DNA of 64,000 nucleotides from CAVOKN01 sp963696505 (GTDB lineage Bacteria > Pseudomonadota > Gammaproteobacteria > Burkholderiales > Rhodocyclaceae): assembly GCA_963696505.1 (NCBI GenBank), contig CAVOKN010000013.1, forward strand, positions 1 through 64,000. The letters are read 5' to 3'. The first letter of the stretch is position 1. Every line of letters starts with the position of its first letter. Shown here piece after piece: positions 35,270 through 44,080 of the stretch. A model generated the notes under the pieces. It was not told where the DNA came from. It saw nothing but the letters and a program-made list of their open reading frames with translations, and searched no databases. Both the position numbers and the translations under genes were made by a program.

Positions 35270-35480
35270 ATGGAAGCGACGAGCAAGGCGGTACAGACCA
35301 CAGGGTGCAGCGAGGGGCTGTGGCGGCTGAAGCGGCAGTTTGATCAGTGGCGCGCCGGGCGCCGGGCCGGCGAGCGGATTCCGTCAGAGCTTTGGGCCGG
35401 TGCCGTCGCCGCGGCCGCCGAGCATGTGCGCACTGCGTGGCGGCGGAGTTGCACCTGGATTACGCCGTGCTCAAGCGGCG
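35270..35480 (+). pseudogene. small transposon-associated protein, N-terminal part
   Basis: ATG 35270 follows GAGGAGACGGGCG. The protein reads LWRLKRQFDQWRAGRRAGER then IPSELWAGAVAAAAEHV, and after a shift near 35,435, VAAELHLDYAVLKRRAPQ. The pattern ending LDYxxLKRR resembles small helix-turn-helix accessory proteins of IS elements. Coding sequence stops making sense at 35,480, exactly where a truncated hupE begins on the other strand. It is probably one end of a transposon that cut hupE. Confidence 0.5.
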
Positions 35481-35712
35481 CGCCCCACAGCCCGACGGCG
35501 ATCATGGCGAGCACATGATCAAGGCCGGAGACCGGATGCAGCAGGCCGGCGAGGAAGCCCCCTTCGCCGCCACCCGGCGTGTGCGCCAAAGCGGCGAGCG
35601 GCCAGAGAAGGGCGCTGGTCGCCAGTGTCGCAGCCTCGCGCGCCAGGGCGGCGTGGCCGGGAAAACGGCGCAGCGGGCGGACGAAACGAACGCCGAATGC
35701 CGAACGAGACAT
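35479..35712 (-). pseudogene. N-terminal half of a HupE/UreJ-type membrane protein
   Basis: Starts MSRSAFGVRFVRP with a hydrophobic signal-like stretch (LATSALLWPLAALAHTPGG), then the family segment GFLAGLLHPVSGLDHVLAMI ending at GLWGA. HupE/UreJ proteins are metal (probably nickel) permeases linked to hydrogenase or urease. The rest of the protein, several membrane helices, is missing; the frame enters transposon sequence. AGGTGA precedes the ATG at 35712. Confidence 0.65.
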
Positions 35713-35717
35713 GGCTT

Positions 35718-35822
35718 TCACCTCGCAAACATCATCAGGGTGCGCTGGATCGTCCAGAAGGCGCCGAGCGAGCCGACCGCGTAGCCGGGCAGCCGCACCG
35801 CCGCAAGTTGAGGTTCGGGAAT
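35718..35822 (-). pseudogene. C-terminal end of a membrane protein upstream of hupE
   Basis: The minus strand reads SIPEPQLAAVRLPGYAVGSL then GAFWTIQRTLMMFAR and a TGA that overlaps the hupE ribosome-binding site, so the two were one operon. The GxxAxxWxxxR end suits the HupE_UreJ_2 group, but this is a guess from a short piece. Its 5' part is missing; the integrase gene ends 11 bases further on. Confidence 0.4.
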
Positions 35823-35832
35823 GCTTACGACA

Positions 35833-37077
35833 TCAGGCCGCCTTGAACGGCAGGACCTTGGCGCCCTTGGCGAGCGTATCGACGTGGTCGGCCCAGGCCT
35901 GCATCATGCGGGCGCGCTCGCGCAGGTACTCGGCGCGGTTGTAGGCGCCGCGCACTTCGTTGCGCTCGCAGTGGGCGAGCTGGCGTTCGATGACGTCGGA
36001 GCGCCAGCCCTGCTCGTTGAGGAGGGTGCTGGCCACGGCGCGAAAGCCTTGGCCGGTCATCTTGCCCTTGTAGCCCAGGCGGTAGAGGGCGAAGAGCATG
36101 GTGTTGTTGCTGATCGGCTTGTCGCGGTTGCGCCCGGGGAAGACGAAGCGGCTGCCGCCGCCGAGCGCCTTGAGTTCTTCGAGGATCGCCACGGCCTGGC
36201 GGGAAAGTGGCACGACGTGTTCGGTTCTTGCCTTCATGCGCTCTCCCGGGATGATCCACAGGCCGGCCTCCAGGTCGATCTCCGACCACAGTGCGCCGAT
36301 CAGCTCGCCGGTGCGCACGAAGGTGAGGACCATCAGTTGCAGGGCAAGCAGGGTCTGCCGGTCGCCCAGCTTGTCGTAGGTGGCGATGGCGCGCAGCAGC
36401 TCCGGCAGTTCCTCGGGCCGAACCGCCGCCTGGTTCTTCTTGACGTGGGGGGTGAGCGCACCGCGCAGGTCGGCCGCGAGGTCGCGGGTGCAGCGTCCGG
36501 TGGCAATGCCGTAGCGGAACACCTGCCCGCATACTTGCAGCACGCGGTGGGCAAGGTCGTAGGCGCCGCGCTCTTCGATCTTGCGCACGGCGGCCAGCAG
36601 CTCGGGCGCTTCGATCTGGGCGATGGGGCGCGCACCGATGGCAGGGAAGATGTTGTGTTCCAGCCGGCGCAGCACGTCGGCGGCGTGGTGCGCCACCCAG
36701 GTATGGACTTGCTTGCCGAACCACTCCCGCGCCACCGCCTCGAAGGAGTTTTCCGCGGCAAGCTTTGCCTTGAGCTTGTCGGCGCGGCGCTCGGCGGACG
36801 GATCGAGCCCGGCGGCCAGGCGCTGGCGCTCGGCATCGCGCCGGTTGCGCGCTTGCTTGAGCGAGACCTCGGGATAGACCCCGAGCGAGAGCGACTTTTC
36901 CTTGCCGGCCACCCAGTAGCGCAACCGCCAGTACTTGCGCCCGTCGGCGTAGATCCACAGCTGCAGGCCCTTGTCGTCGGCGAGCTTGCGCAGGGCCTTG
37001 CCACCGGTGGTCGCGCTACGGCACTTGGGATCGGTCAGCATCGTGGTAACTCCGGCAACCGTGGATTTCGTTACCAC
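35833..37077 (-). CDS. P4-type tyrosine integrase
   Basis: A complete 414-residue tyrosine recombinase with an N-terminal DUF4102 arm-binding domain (DKGLQLWIYADGRKYWRLRY), a core-binding domain and a C-terminal catalytic domain. The catalytic residues are visible in VRTGELIGALWSEIDLE (first Arg), TEHVVPLSRQA (Lys region), GFRAVASTLLNE (His replaced context, R) and the Tyr in RGAYNRAEYLRERARMM. The gene begins 130 bases from the tRNA-Ser 3' end and reads away from it, the standard layout for islands inserted in tRNA genes. Confidence 0.85.
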   Translation of the reverse strand: MVTKSTVAGVTTMLTDPKCRSATTGGKALRKLADDKGLQLWIYADGRKYWRLRYWVAGKEKSLSLGVYPEVSLKQARNRRDAERQRLAAGLDPSAERRADKLKAKLAAENSFEAVAREWFGKQVHTWVAHHAADVLRRLEHNIFPAIGARPIAQIEAPELLAAVRKIEERGAYDLAHRVLQVCGQVFRYGIATGRCTRDLAADLRGALTPHVKKNQAAVRPEELPELLRAIATYDKLGDRQTLLALQLMVLTFVRTGELIGALWSEIDLEAGLWIIPGERMKARTEHVVPLSRQAVAILEELKALGGGSRFVFPGRNRDKPISNNTMLFALYRLGYKGKMTGQGFRAVASTLLNEQGWRSDVIERQLAHCERNEVRGAYNRAEYLRERARMMQAWADHVDTLAKGAKVLPFKAA

Positions 37078-37206
37078 GGTCTCTTACCACGGTCTTGGCC
37101 CGGCTTGCAACGGACCTTACCACACCGCCCGGGAGGGGTATCCGGGTGCTTTAGTCTGATTCTATTGGTGTTTTCGGACTTTACTGGACGACTGTGGATG
37201 TCGTCT

Positions 37207-37296
37207 TGGCGGATAGGGTGGGATTCGAACCCACGAACGAGTTGCCCCGTTGCCGGTTTTCAAGACCGGTGCATTCAACCGCTCTGCCACCTATCC
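37207..37296 (-). tRNA. tRNA-Ser (UGA)
   Basis: The minus strand reads from GGATAGGTGGCAGAGCGGTT to the encoded CCA end. The anticodon stem-loop CCGGTCTTGAAAACCGG places UGA in the loop. A long variable arm (AACGGGGCAACTCGTT) and the T-arm GGGTTCGAATCCC follow. Length 90 with CCA, typical of a class II tRNA. It is the insertion target of the neighbouring integrase island. Confidence 0.95.
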
Positions 37297-37518
37297 GCAG
37301 TCCACACTCTCGTGCCTGTTGCCGGTTTTGGCTTCGGCATAACCTGACCTGCGGCCAAGTCAGCCTTCGTCGCAATCGGCGGCGGAGTTGTTCGCGAAGC
37401 CGGCAAGCTCGCCCTCTCCGTCAAGTCACGAACAAGCCCTCCACCAGAGCCCGCCGATTCTAGCATCCGGTCCCGTCATGTCAGCGGGCGCGCTGCGGCG
37501 ACCACGCGGACCTGCCCC

Positions 37519-38811
37519 TCACTCCCGCTCGAACAGCGCTATCGATTCGACATGGGATGTGTGCGGAAACATGTTGGCGATCCCCGCACCGGCAAGCACG
37601 TAGCCCTTGGTCTGGGTGAGCATGGCGGCGTCGCGGGCGAGGGTCGCCGGGTTGCAGGACACATAGACGATGCGCTGCGGCGACCCTTCGCCTAGCGCCC
37701 TGACCACTTCGGCGGCGCCTTCGCGCGGCGGGTCGATCAGCATCTTGTCGAGCGGCCGGCCTGCCGTAGCGGTATCGGGTTCGAACAGGTTGGCCACCCT
37801 GAATGTCGCGCGTCCGTCCACGCCGTTGAGGCGCGCGTTCTCCTGTGCCCGCTGCACCAGTCCGATGCTGCCCTCGATACCGAGCACGTCGGCGCCGCTG
37901 CGCGCGATCGGCAGGGAAAAGTTGCCGAGGCCGCAGAACATGTCGGCGATGCTCTCGCCGGGCTGCGGGTCGAGGAGTTGCAACGCCCGCCGCACCAGCA
38001 TCCGGTTCATGGCGTGGTTGACCTGGGTGAAATCGGTCGGCCGGAACCCTATCTTTACGTCATGCTCTGGAAGGCTGTAGGCCAGAGGTGGCGAAGTCAG
38101 CGGGTGGAAGACGGCGGCCGACTCGGGCCCCGCCGGCTGCAGCCAGAACTGGACGCCGTTAGCATCAGCATAGCTGCGCAGGATGACCTCGTCGGCACCG
38201 GTGAGGGGCTGCAGGATGCGCAGCACGAGAACGACGACCTCGTCGCCCACCGCGACCTCGATCTGCGGCAGGCGGTCGGCCAGCGACAGGCTGCCGACCA
38301 GGGTGCGCAGGCCGGGCAGCAGGCAGGCCACCGCCGGCGGCAGGACCTCGCAGGATTCCATGTCGGCGACATAGCTGCGGCGCCTTTCGTGGAAGCCCAC
38401 CAGCACGCCGCCTTTCTTGGCAACGAGGCGCACGGCAAGCCGCGCCCGGTGGCGGTAGCCCCACGCCGGGCCGTTGAGGGCGGGGAACACGGTCTGCGGG
38501 CGAACCCGGCCGATATGCCACAGCGCGTCCTCCAGCACCCGCTGCTTGGCGGCCACTTGGGCGACGGGGTCGAAGTGCTGAAGGCTGCAGCCACCGCACA
38601 CGCCGAAGTGCGGGCAGCGCGGCGCCGTGCGCCAGGGGCTCGCGCGAAGGAGGCGGCTCAGGGTGGCAAGTTCGTAGCTCGGCTTGCGCCGGTAGCTCGA
38701 AAACTCGACCTGCTCCCCAGGCAACGCGCCCTCGACGAAGACCGCCTTACCGTCGGCGCGGGTCACGCCGCGGCCTTCATGGTCGAGGGATTCGATGACG
38801 GCGATGGGCAT
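37519..38811 (-). CDS. rlmD: 23S rRNA (uracil-5-)-methyltransferase of the RlmD/RumA type
   Basis: A 430-residue SAM-dependent RNA methyltransferase that makes m5U1939 in 23S rRNA. A TRAM-like N-terminal domain (IESLDHEGRGVTRADGKAVF) is followed by the 4Fe-4S cysteines in CPHFGVCGGCSLQH, the SAM site ADMFCGLGNFSLPIA, LIDPPREGA and the catalytic Cys in IVYVSCNPATLARD. ATG 38811 was chosen as the start of the TRAM domain; the open frame upstream is only GC-rich shadow. It is divergent from roxA. Confidence 0.9.
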   Translation of the reverse strand: MPIAVIESLDHEGRGVTRADGKAVFVEGALPGEQVEFSSYRRKPSYELATLSRLLRASPWRTAPRCPHFGVCGGCSLQHFDPVAQVAAKQRVLEDALWHIGRVRPQTVFPALNGPAWGYRHRARLAVRLVAKKGGVLVGFHERRRSYVADMESCEVLPPAVACLLPGLRTLVGSLSLADRLPQIEVAVGDEVVVLVLRILQPLTGADEVILRSYADANGVQFWLQPAGPESAAVFHPLTSPPLAYSLPEHDVKIGFRPTDFTQVNHAMNRMLVRRALQLLDPQPGESIADMFCGLGNFSLPIARSGADVLGIEGSIGLVQRAQENARLNGVDGRATFRVANLFEPDTATAGRPLDKMLIDPPREGAAEVVRALGEGSPQRIVYVSCNPATLARDAAMLTQTKGYVLAGAGIANMFPHTSHVESIALFERE

Positions 38812-38930
38812 CGGAAGGCCTGCGAAAAAGGCGCCGATTGTAGCCCACGCGCAGGGACGCGGCCTCGGGCTGCCTTGCGGCGCGACCCTTGCGCGACCGG
38901 CCGCCGCCCGGCGCCCCCTATAATCCGGCC

Positions 38931-40056
38931 ATGATCGCGACCCTGCTCGGCGGCCTGACGCCGCAACAGTTTCTCGAACGCCATTGGCAGAAGCGCCCCC
39001 TGCTGGTTCGCCAGGCACTGCCCGGATTTGCCGGCGTCATGGACCGCGACGCCATGCTCGCGCTGGCGCTGCGCGACGACGTGGAATCGCGCCGCGTCGA
39101 GTGCGTGAACCAACGCTGGGCGGTTAAGCACGGCCCGCTTGGGCGCCGCGACCTGGGCCCGCGCGGCCGGCCATGGACGGTGCTGGTCCAGGGCGTCAAC
39201 CTCCATGTGCCGGCGGCCGACCGGCTGCTGCGCGGCTTCGACTTCGTGCCCTGGGCACGGCTCGACGACCTGATGATCAGCTACGCCACCGACGGCGGCG
39301 GCGTCGGCCCGCACTTCGACTCCTATGACGTCTTCCTGATCCAGGCGCACGGCCGGCGGCGCTGGCGCATCGGCGCCCAGCGCGACCTGACTCTGGTCGA
39401 AGACGCGCCGCTGCGCATCCTGCGGGATTTCCGCCCCACCCGGGAGTGGATTCTCGAACCCGGCGACATGCTCTACCTGCCGCCGCACTACGCGCACGAC
39501 GGCATCGCGATCGGCGAATGCATGACCTGCTCGATCGGATTTCGCGCGCCCTCGGTCCAGGAACTGGCGGCCGGCTTTCTCGCCCATCTCGAAGAGCGCA
39601 TCGAACTGCCGGGACGCTACGGTGATCCCGAGCTTGCCCCCACCCGCCATCCCGGGGAGATCCCCGCCGCGATGCTGCACAAGGTGGCAAGCCTGCTCGA
39701 CCGCATCCGCTGGAACACCGCCGACGTGCGCGAGTTTCTCGGCAGCTACCTGAGCGAACCCAAACCGCATGTTTTCTTCTCACCGCCCGCCGCGGCCCTG
39801 TCGGCCGATCAGTTCGCGCGGCGCTGCGCGGCATCCGGGCTGCGGCTGGATTCGCGCACCCAGATGCTCTTCAGCGGCAGGCAGGTGTTCATAAATGGCG
39901 AGGCGCTCGCCGCCGATACCGGGGACATGAAGACCCTGCGCGCCCTGGCGGATTGGCGCTCGCTGCCGACGACGTCGAATCTGGACCCGACGCTGATCGA
40001 ATCGCTGTATCAGTGGTACGTTCGACGGATTCGTCCTGATCGGCGCCGAAGAATGA
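38931..40056 (+). CDS. roxA: RoxA/YcfD-type ribosomal protein uL16 arginine hydroxylase (frameshifted at the end)
   Basis: About 374 residues of the JmjC/cupin 2-oxoglutarate oxygenase family that hydroxylates an arginine of ribosomal protein L16. Seen are QFLERHWQKRPLLVRQA, the Fe-binding HxD in GGVGPHFDSYDVF, the distal His in YLPPHYAHDGI, and the C-terminal winged-helix part. Near 40,020 one surplus base breaks the frame; in the next frame the natural end FDGFVLIGAEE and a TGA at 40,054-40,056 appear. A TATAAT box at 38,919-38,924 puts the transcript start on the ATG, so the mRNA may be leaderless. Confidence 0.85.
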
Positions 40057-40541
40057 ACCCCGCCGCCGTCGAGTCGCGCTTCGACACCTACCAGAGCTAC
40101 CGGCAGGCGGTCGCCGACGTGGTGAATCTGGCGGAAAGCCGGATCGTGCTATTCGATCCCGACTTCAAGGAGACCGGCCTGGAATCGCCCCAGGGCGCCG
40201 CCGCCCTGACGCACTTCCTAGGCGCACGGCGCGACGCCCGACTCCACATCGTGCTGCACCGGACCGATCACGTCGAGCGCCAGTGCCCGCGTCTGCTCGC
40301 CCTGCTGCGCCTCCACAGCCATGCGATCGCCATACACCGGACGCCGGACGACCTGCGCCAGCTCAGCGACTGCTTCGCCGTGGCGGATGCGCGCCACGCT
40401 GCGATCCGCTTCCACGCCGACCACGCCCGCGGTAAGTTGCTGCTGTACCAGGATCAGCAGGTCGGCGACTGGCAGCGCCGATTTGACGAACTCTGGGAAC
40501 TGTCCTCCCCCGCCCTCGCAGCGACCACTCTGGGGCTCTGA
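40053..40541 (+). CDS. conserved PLD-like/DUF7931-type protein
   Basis: 162 residues, starting MNPAAVESRFDTYQSYRQAV at an ATG that overlaps the roxA stop (ATGA). It reads ESRIVLFDPDFKETGLESP, ARLHIVLHRTDHVERQCPRL and then HARGKLLLYQDQQVG. The layout, and the ARGKLLL segment, recall half of a phospholipase-D-like fold, but the HKD motif is not complete. Because of the frameshift in roxA the raw sequence shows one fused frame; the overlap shows two genes. Function unknown; linkage to roxA is common in related bacteria as far as I recall. Confidence 0.65.
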   Translation: MNPAAVESRFDTYQSYRQAVADVVNLAESRIVLFDPDFKETGLESPQGAAALTHFLGARRDARLHIVLHRTDHVERQCPRLLALLRLHSHAIAIHRTPDDLRQLSDCFAVADARHAAIRFHADHARGKLLLYQDQQVGDWQRRFDELWELSSPALAATTLGL

Positions 40542-40726
40542 AGGCGGGTCGCGAGTGTGGCTGAGTGTGGCTATTCCGCCACAAACCTGCGCGCGCCCCT
40601 GCCATGCCGAGGGCCGGCGAGGGGTCGCCGTGTTACTATTTTCGCTTGGCCGGGCTCGCTCCCAGCCATCCAAAACAAGACTTCTGGGCTGCTGTTATCC
40701 TTTCATTCTTATAGGGAATCTCGACA

Positions 40727-41068
40727 ATGAAATATTCTCTCCTGGTTGCTGCAATGCTCGCCGTCGCCGTCGCCGGCTGTGCCAAGAAGGAGGAGCCGAA
40801 GACCGCTCCGGCCGCTCCCGCTGCTGCCCCCGCTGCGCCTGCCCCGGCCCAGCAAGGCATGTCCGGCATGGAAGGTCAGAAGGGCATGGCTGGCATGTCC
40901 GGTATGGAAGGCCAGGCTGGCATGGCCGGCATGGCTGGCGAGCAGAAGCCTGCTGATCCCGCCGCCGCCGCTGCCGACGCCGTCAAGGGTGCCGCCGACG
41001 CCACCAAGAGTGCCGCCGAGGCCACCAAGAGCGCCGCCGAAGTCGCCAAGGACGCAATGAAGAAGTAA
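40727..41068 (+). CDS. small lipoprotein with GM-rich repeats
   Basis: 113 residues. The signal peptide MKYSLLVAAMLAVAVAGC ends in a lipobox with Cys at residue 18. An Ala-Pro-rich linker is followed by repeated GMSGMEGQ/GMAGM units (about residues 43-72) and then an Ala-Lys helical tail built from AADATKSAAEATKSA-like repeats. No family is recognised. The Met-rich middle could bind copper in the periplasm, but that is a guess. A strong terminator follows. Confidence 0.75.
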   Translation: MKYSLLVAAMLAVAVAGCAKKEEPKTAPAAPAAAPAAPAPAQQGMSGMEGQKGMAGMSGMEGQAGMAGMAGEQKPADPAAAAADAVKGAADATKSAAEATKSAAEVAKDAMKK

Positions 41069-41089
41069 TCGGCCAACGCCGATGGGAAA

Positions 41090-41113
41090 GCCGGCCCGCG
41101 GGCCGGCTTTTTT
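41090..41113 (+). terminator. intrinsic terminator
   Basis: GCCGGCCC and GGGCCGGC form a GC-rich stem (41,090-41,107) followed by six T. It ends the lipoprotein transcript. Confidence 0.9.
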
Positions 41114-41144
41114 CGTTCACGCGCGCCCGACGGCAAACAACGCT

Positions 41145-41909
41145 TCAGCGCAGTTCGCGCCAGCCGAATCCGGTTTCCTGGTCCGCCACGCCAATCCATT
41201 CGGGTCCGCAACCCAAGGCGCCCGCCAGCGCCGCCCGGGCAAGTTCGGGGCAGTTGTTCTGTTCGCTCAGATGGGCGGCGACCACATGCTGGAGCCGCCA
41301 CCGATCCAGCGTTCCCAGCAGCGCGGCCGCGGCGGTATTGTCGAGATGCCCCAGGCGTCCGGCAATGCGCGCCTTGAGCGGCGGCGGATAGGCGCCCCGC
41401 CGCAGCATGTCGGAATCATGATTGCACTCCAGCACCAGGGCATCGCAGCCATCCAGGCAGCGCTCGATGTGCGGGGTGACGCAGCCGGTGTCGGTGAGCA
41501 CGCCCAGCCTGCGGTCGCCGTCGGAGAACACATACTGAACCGGCTCCCGCGCATCGTGGGGCACGGGGAAAGGCAGCATTTCCAGAGCGCCGATCGAGAA
41601 AGGAGCATCGAGGACGATGTGCTGCGTCCGAGGCGGAGCACCATCGAAGGCCAGCCCGGCGAGCGTGCCGGGCGTCAGCCACACCTGAAGCTCATGACGC
41701 AGCGCGAGCCGGAACACGCCCGCCACGTGATCGCTGTGTTCGTGGGTGACCAGCACGCCGGCCAGATCGGAGGGCTCCAGACCGAGCCGGGCGAGCCGCC
41801 GCAGCGTGTCCTGCAGCCCGAAGCCGCAGTCCAAAAGAATGCACGTGGAATCGGCTTCGACGACCAGCCCGTTGCCGCGCGAACCGCTGCCCAGGGAGGC
41901 GAAGCGCAC
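41145..41909 (-). CDS. metallo-beta-lactamase-fold hydrolase (YycJ/WalJ-like)
   Basis: 254 residues with the MBL zinc motif LVTHEHSDHVAGVFRLA, then VLTDTGCVTPHIERCL, LECNHDSDMLRRGAYP and AAHLSEQNN. The start MRFASLGSGSRGNGLVVEAD is typical of the YycJ/WalJ group, predicted nucleases or phosphodiesterases. It lies 46 bases downstream of bamC on the same strand and probably ends the dapA-bamC operon, an order common in betaproteobacteria. Confidence 0.85.
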   Translation of the reverse strand: MRFASLGSGSRGNGLVVEADSTCILLDCGFGLQDTLRRLARLGLEPSDLAGVLVTHEHSDHVAGVFRLALRHELQVWLTPGTLAGLAFDGAPPRTQHIVLDAPFSIGALEMLPFPVPHDAREPVQYVFSDGDRRLGVLTDTGCVTPHIERCLDGCDALVLECNHDSDMLRRGAYPPPLKARIAGRLGHLDNTAAAALLGTLDRWRLQHVVAAHLSEQNNCPELARAALAGALGCGPEWIGVADQETGFGWRELR

Positions 41910-41955
41910 TACCGGCCGCGACGAACCGCGGGCTGAAGCTTCGCCCCGGCGGCCA

Positions 41956-43110
41956 TCACTTCAACTGTTCGTAGAGCAGGCCGAGAATCTTCTTCGAGGT
42001 ATCCGAGCGATCGGCCCCGCCTTCCCGCGTCAGCACCTGCACTGTACTGGTGGAGTCGGCGCCCTTTACCAGGATGCTGTACTGGGCACTGGCGGTCGGA
42101 TCCGACTTCGACCCTCCCCAGGAAAACAGCTTCGAGAGGAAGCCCTGATCCTTACCGCTGCGCGCATCGGCTTCCGGGTCGACATAGCGCACGTAGTACA
42201 GGCCCTTGGAGCGGTCGCGATCCTCCACCGTGAAACCGACGCGGTCGAGCGCGAGGCCCACTCGCCGCCACGCGCGATCGAAGGGCTCCAGCACCTCCAG
42301 CGTACCCGCCGCGCCTTCGCCGCCCTGCTGCAGGCGAGCCCGCTCCTCCTGCTTGCCCTGGGCAACCTGAGCCGCCGCCCGCTTCTCCTCGGTGCCCAGC
42401 CGAACCATCAGCCGGCGCAGCATTTCCGCTTCGAGTTCCGGGTCAGGCGGCCGCGGCTGCCACACCGTGAAGTCCTTGGCATCGGTCGTGTAGACCTCCT
42501 GCACGCCGCGATGGCTGATGTAGATCTCGGTGGTGCCGGGCTGCGCGCCCGGCTCGAGGCGGGTGCGGAACTTGTCCCGCTCGGCGGTCGAGTAGATGCC
42601 CTCGAAGACCCGGCCGATGGTGCTGCGGATCATGTCCTGGGGAATCTTGGCGCGGTTCTCGGCCCAGTCGGTTTCCAGGATTCCGGCATCGGCCAGCTCG
42701 ATGTTGATGATGAATCCGATCTCCTGCCAGAACTCCTTCACCACCGGCCAGAGTGCTTCCGCCGACTGGTTCACGACCAGCCAGCGCTGGGTGCCGGAAC
42801 GCTCGACGCGCACCTTGTCCCCTGCCGGCAGGACTTCGGTCGCGGTCGTCGTGCGCGCCTGGCCGCTGCGCTCGGCGCTGTAAACGGAATAGGTCGCCGA
42901 ACCCTTGGGATTGAGATCGGGCACCGCGTAGCGGTCATCGCGGGCCGGCTGGGTGAGGTCGGGCGGTATCTCGAGCGGCGGCAGCTTGCCCGCCGACTTG
43001 TAGTCGATCCTCTTGCTTTCGAAAGAGGTGCTGCACCCGCCCGCAAGCAGCGCGGCAAACAGCAGGCAGGAGAGGGCGGTGTATCGGCGGCAAGTGCCCG
43101 AAAGTCGCAC
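41956..43110 (-). CDS. bamC: outer-membrane assembly lipoprotein BamC
   Basis: A 384-residue lipoprotein (formerly NlpB) of the BAM complex that inserts beta-barrel proteins in the outer membrane. The signal peptide ends LLAGGC with Cys at residue 26. The conserved unstructured N-terminus KRIDYKSAGKLPPLEIPPDL, which contacts BamD, follows. Two helix-grip domains make up the rest, with WLVVNQSAEALWPVVKEFW in the first. The gene follows dapA by 17 bases, the classical dapA-bamC order. Confidence 0.92.
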   Translation of the reverse strand: MRLSGTCRRYTALSCLLFAALLAGGCSTSFESKRIDYKSAGKLPPLEIPPDLTQPARDDRYAVPDLNPKGSATYSVYSAERSGQARTTTATEVLPAGDKVRVERSGTQRWLVVNQSAEALWPVVKEFWQEIGFIINIELADAGILETDWAENRAKIPQDMIRSTIGRVFEGIYSTAERDKFRTRLEPGAQPGTTEIYISHRGVQEVYTTDAKDFTVWQPRPPDPELEAEMLRRLMVRLGTEEKRAAAQVAQGKQEERARLQQGGEGAAGTLEVLEPFDRAWRRVGLALDRVGFTVEDRDRSKGLYYVRYVDPEADARSGKDQGFLSKLFSWGGSKSDPTASAQYSILVKGADSTSTVQVLTREGGADRSDTSKKILGLLYEQLK

Positions 43111-43127
43111 GGCAGGCTCTCCCTGGC

Positions 43128-44006
43128 TCAGAACACGACGCCGGCGTCGGCCATGGCGCTGCGAACGCGCTCCTGGTTTTCGGCGGCGAGCGGCGTAAGG
43201 GGAAGTCGGATGCCGTCCTCAATGCGGCCCATGCGCGCCACCGCCCACTTCACCGGGATCGGGTTGGCCTCGACGAACAGGTTGCGGTGAAGGCCAAGCA
43301 GCTTGAGGTGGATCGCGCGTGCCGTCACCGCGTCGCCGGCCAGCGCCGCGGCGCACATTTCATGCACCAGGCGCGGCGCCACGTTGGCGGTGACCGAGAT
43401 CGTCCCTTGGCCGCCGAGCAGGATCAGCGCCACCGCGCTGGCGTCGTCGCCGGAGTAGATGGCGAACCCCCCCGGCGCGCGCTTGATCAGGTCGCAGGCG
43501 CGCTCGATGTTGCCGGTGGCATCCTTGATGCCGATCACGCCCGGAACCTGGGCCAGCCGCATGGCGGTGTCGTTGCCGAGATCGGCGACGGTGCGGCCCG
43601 GCACGTTGTAGAGGATCAGCGGCAGGTCCACCGATTCGGCGATCTTGCGGAAGTGGCGGTAGAGGCCTTCCTGGGTCGGCTTGTTGTAGTAGGGCACCAC
43701 CGACAGGCCGGCGGCGGCACCGACCTTCTTGGCATACTCGGTGAGCTCGATCGCCTCGGCGGTGGAGTTGGCGCCAGTACCGGCGATCACCGGGATGCGG
43801 CCGGCGGCGTGTTGCACCGCCACCTGGATCAGCTCGCGATGCTCGTCCATGTCCACCGTGGGCGATTCGCCGGTCGTGCCGACGATGACGATGCCGTCGG
43901 TGCCCTCGCTGACGTGCCAGTCGATGAGCGAGCGCAGGCGGGGAAAATCGAGCGCCCCGTCCTCGTGCATGGGGGTGACGATGGCGACTATGGAACCAGT
44001 GATCAT
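43128..44006 (-). CDS. dapA: 4-hydroxy-tetrahydrodipicolinate synthase
   Basis: Condenses pyruvate with aspartate semialdehyde in lysine and diaminopimelate synthesis. 292 residues, normal length. Seen are GTTGESPTV (the substrate-pocket Thr pair), ILYNVPGRT with the catalytic Tyr, the Schiff-base lysine in VIGIKDATGNIERA, and YSGDD. The ATG at 44006 starts MITGSIVAIVTPM, the usual N-terminus. Co-transcribed with bamC. Confidence 0.95.
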   Translation of the reverse strand: MITGSIVAIVTPMHEDGALDFPRLRSLIDWHVSEGTDGIVIVGTTGESPTVDMDEHRELIQVAVQHAAGRIPVIAGTGANSTAEAIELTEYAKKVGAAAGLSVVPYYNKPTQEGLYRHFRKIAESVDLPLILYNVPGRTVADLGNDTAMRLAQVPGVIGIKDATGNIERACDLIKRAPGGFAIYSGDDASAVALILLGGQGTISVTANVAPRLVHEMCAAALAGDAVTARAIHLKLLGLHRNLFVEANPIPVKWAVARMGRIEDGIRLPLTPLAAENQERVRSAMADAGVVF

Positions 44007-44080
44007 GGCTTGCCCATCAGATGAAAACGCCGGATTGTAGCCGAAGCGGGCAGCACGCGACCGGCCGCCCGCAGCCCCGC

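Larger units (their letters stand above)
34913..37206. mobile_element. remains of an integrative island at tRNA-Ser
   Basis: From the 3' end of tRNA-Ser leftwards lie a P4-type integrase, truncated hupE-like genes, a transposon-type small protein and a broken primase. Integrases of this type insert at tRNA 3' ends, which fixes the right boundary at 37,206. The left boundary is lost at the genome junction, so the far attachment site cannot be seen. Confidence 0.55.

Noticed and set aside
35821..37347. Long plus-strand open frame across the integrase
   Set aside because: It is antisense to the clear tyrosine integrase and runs through the tRNA-Ser gene.
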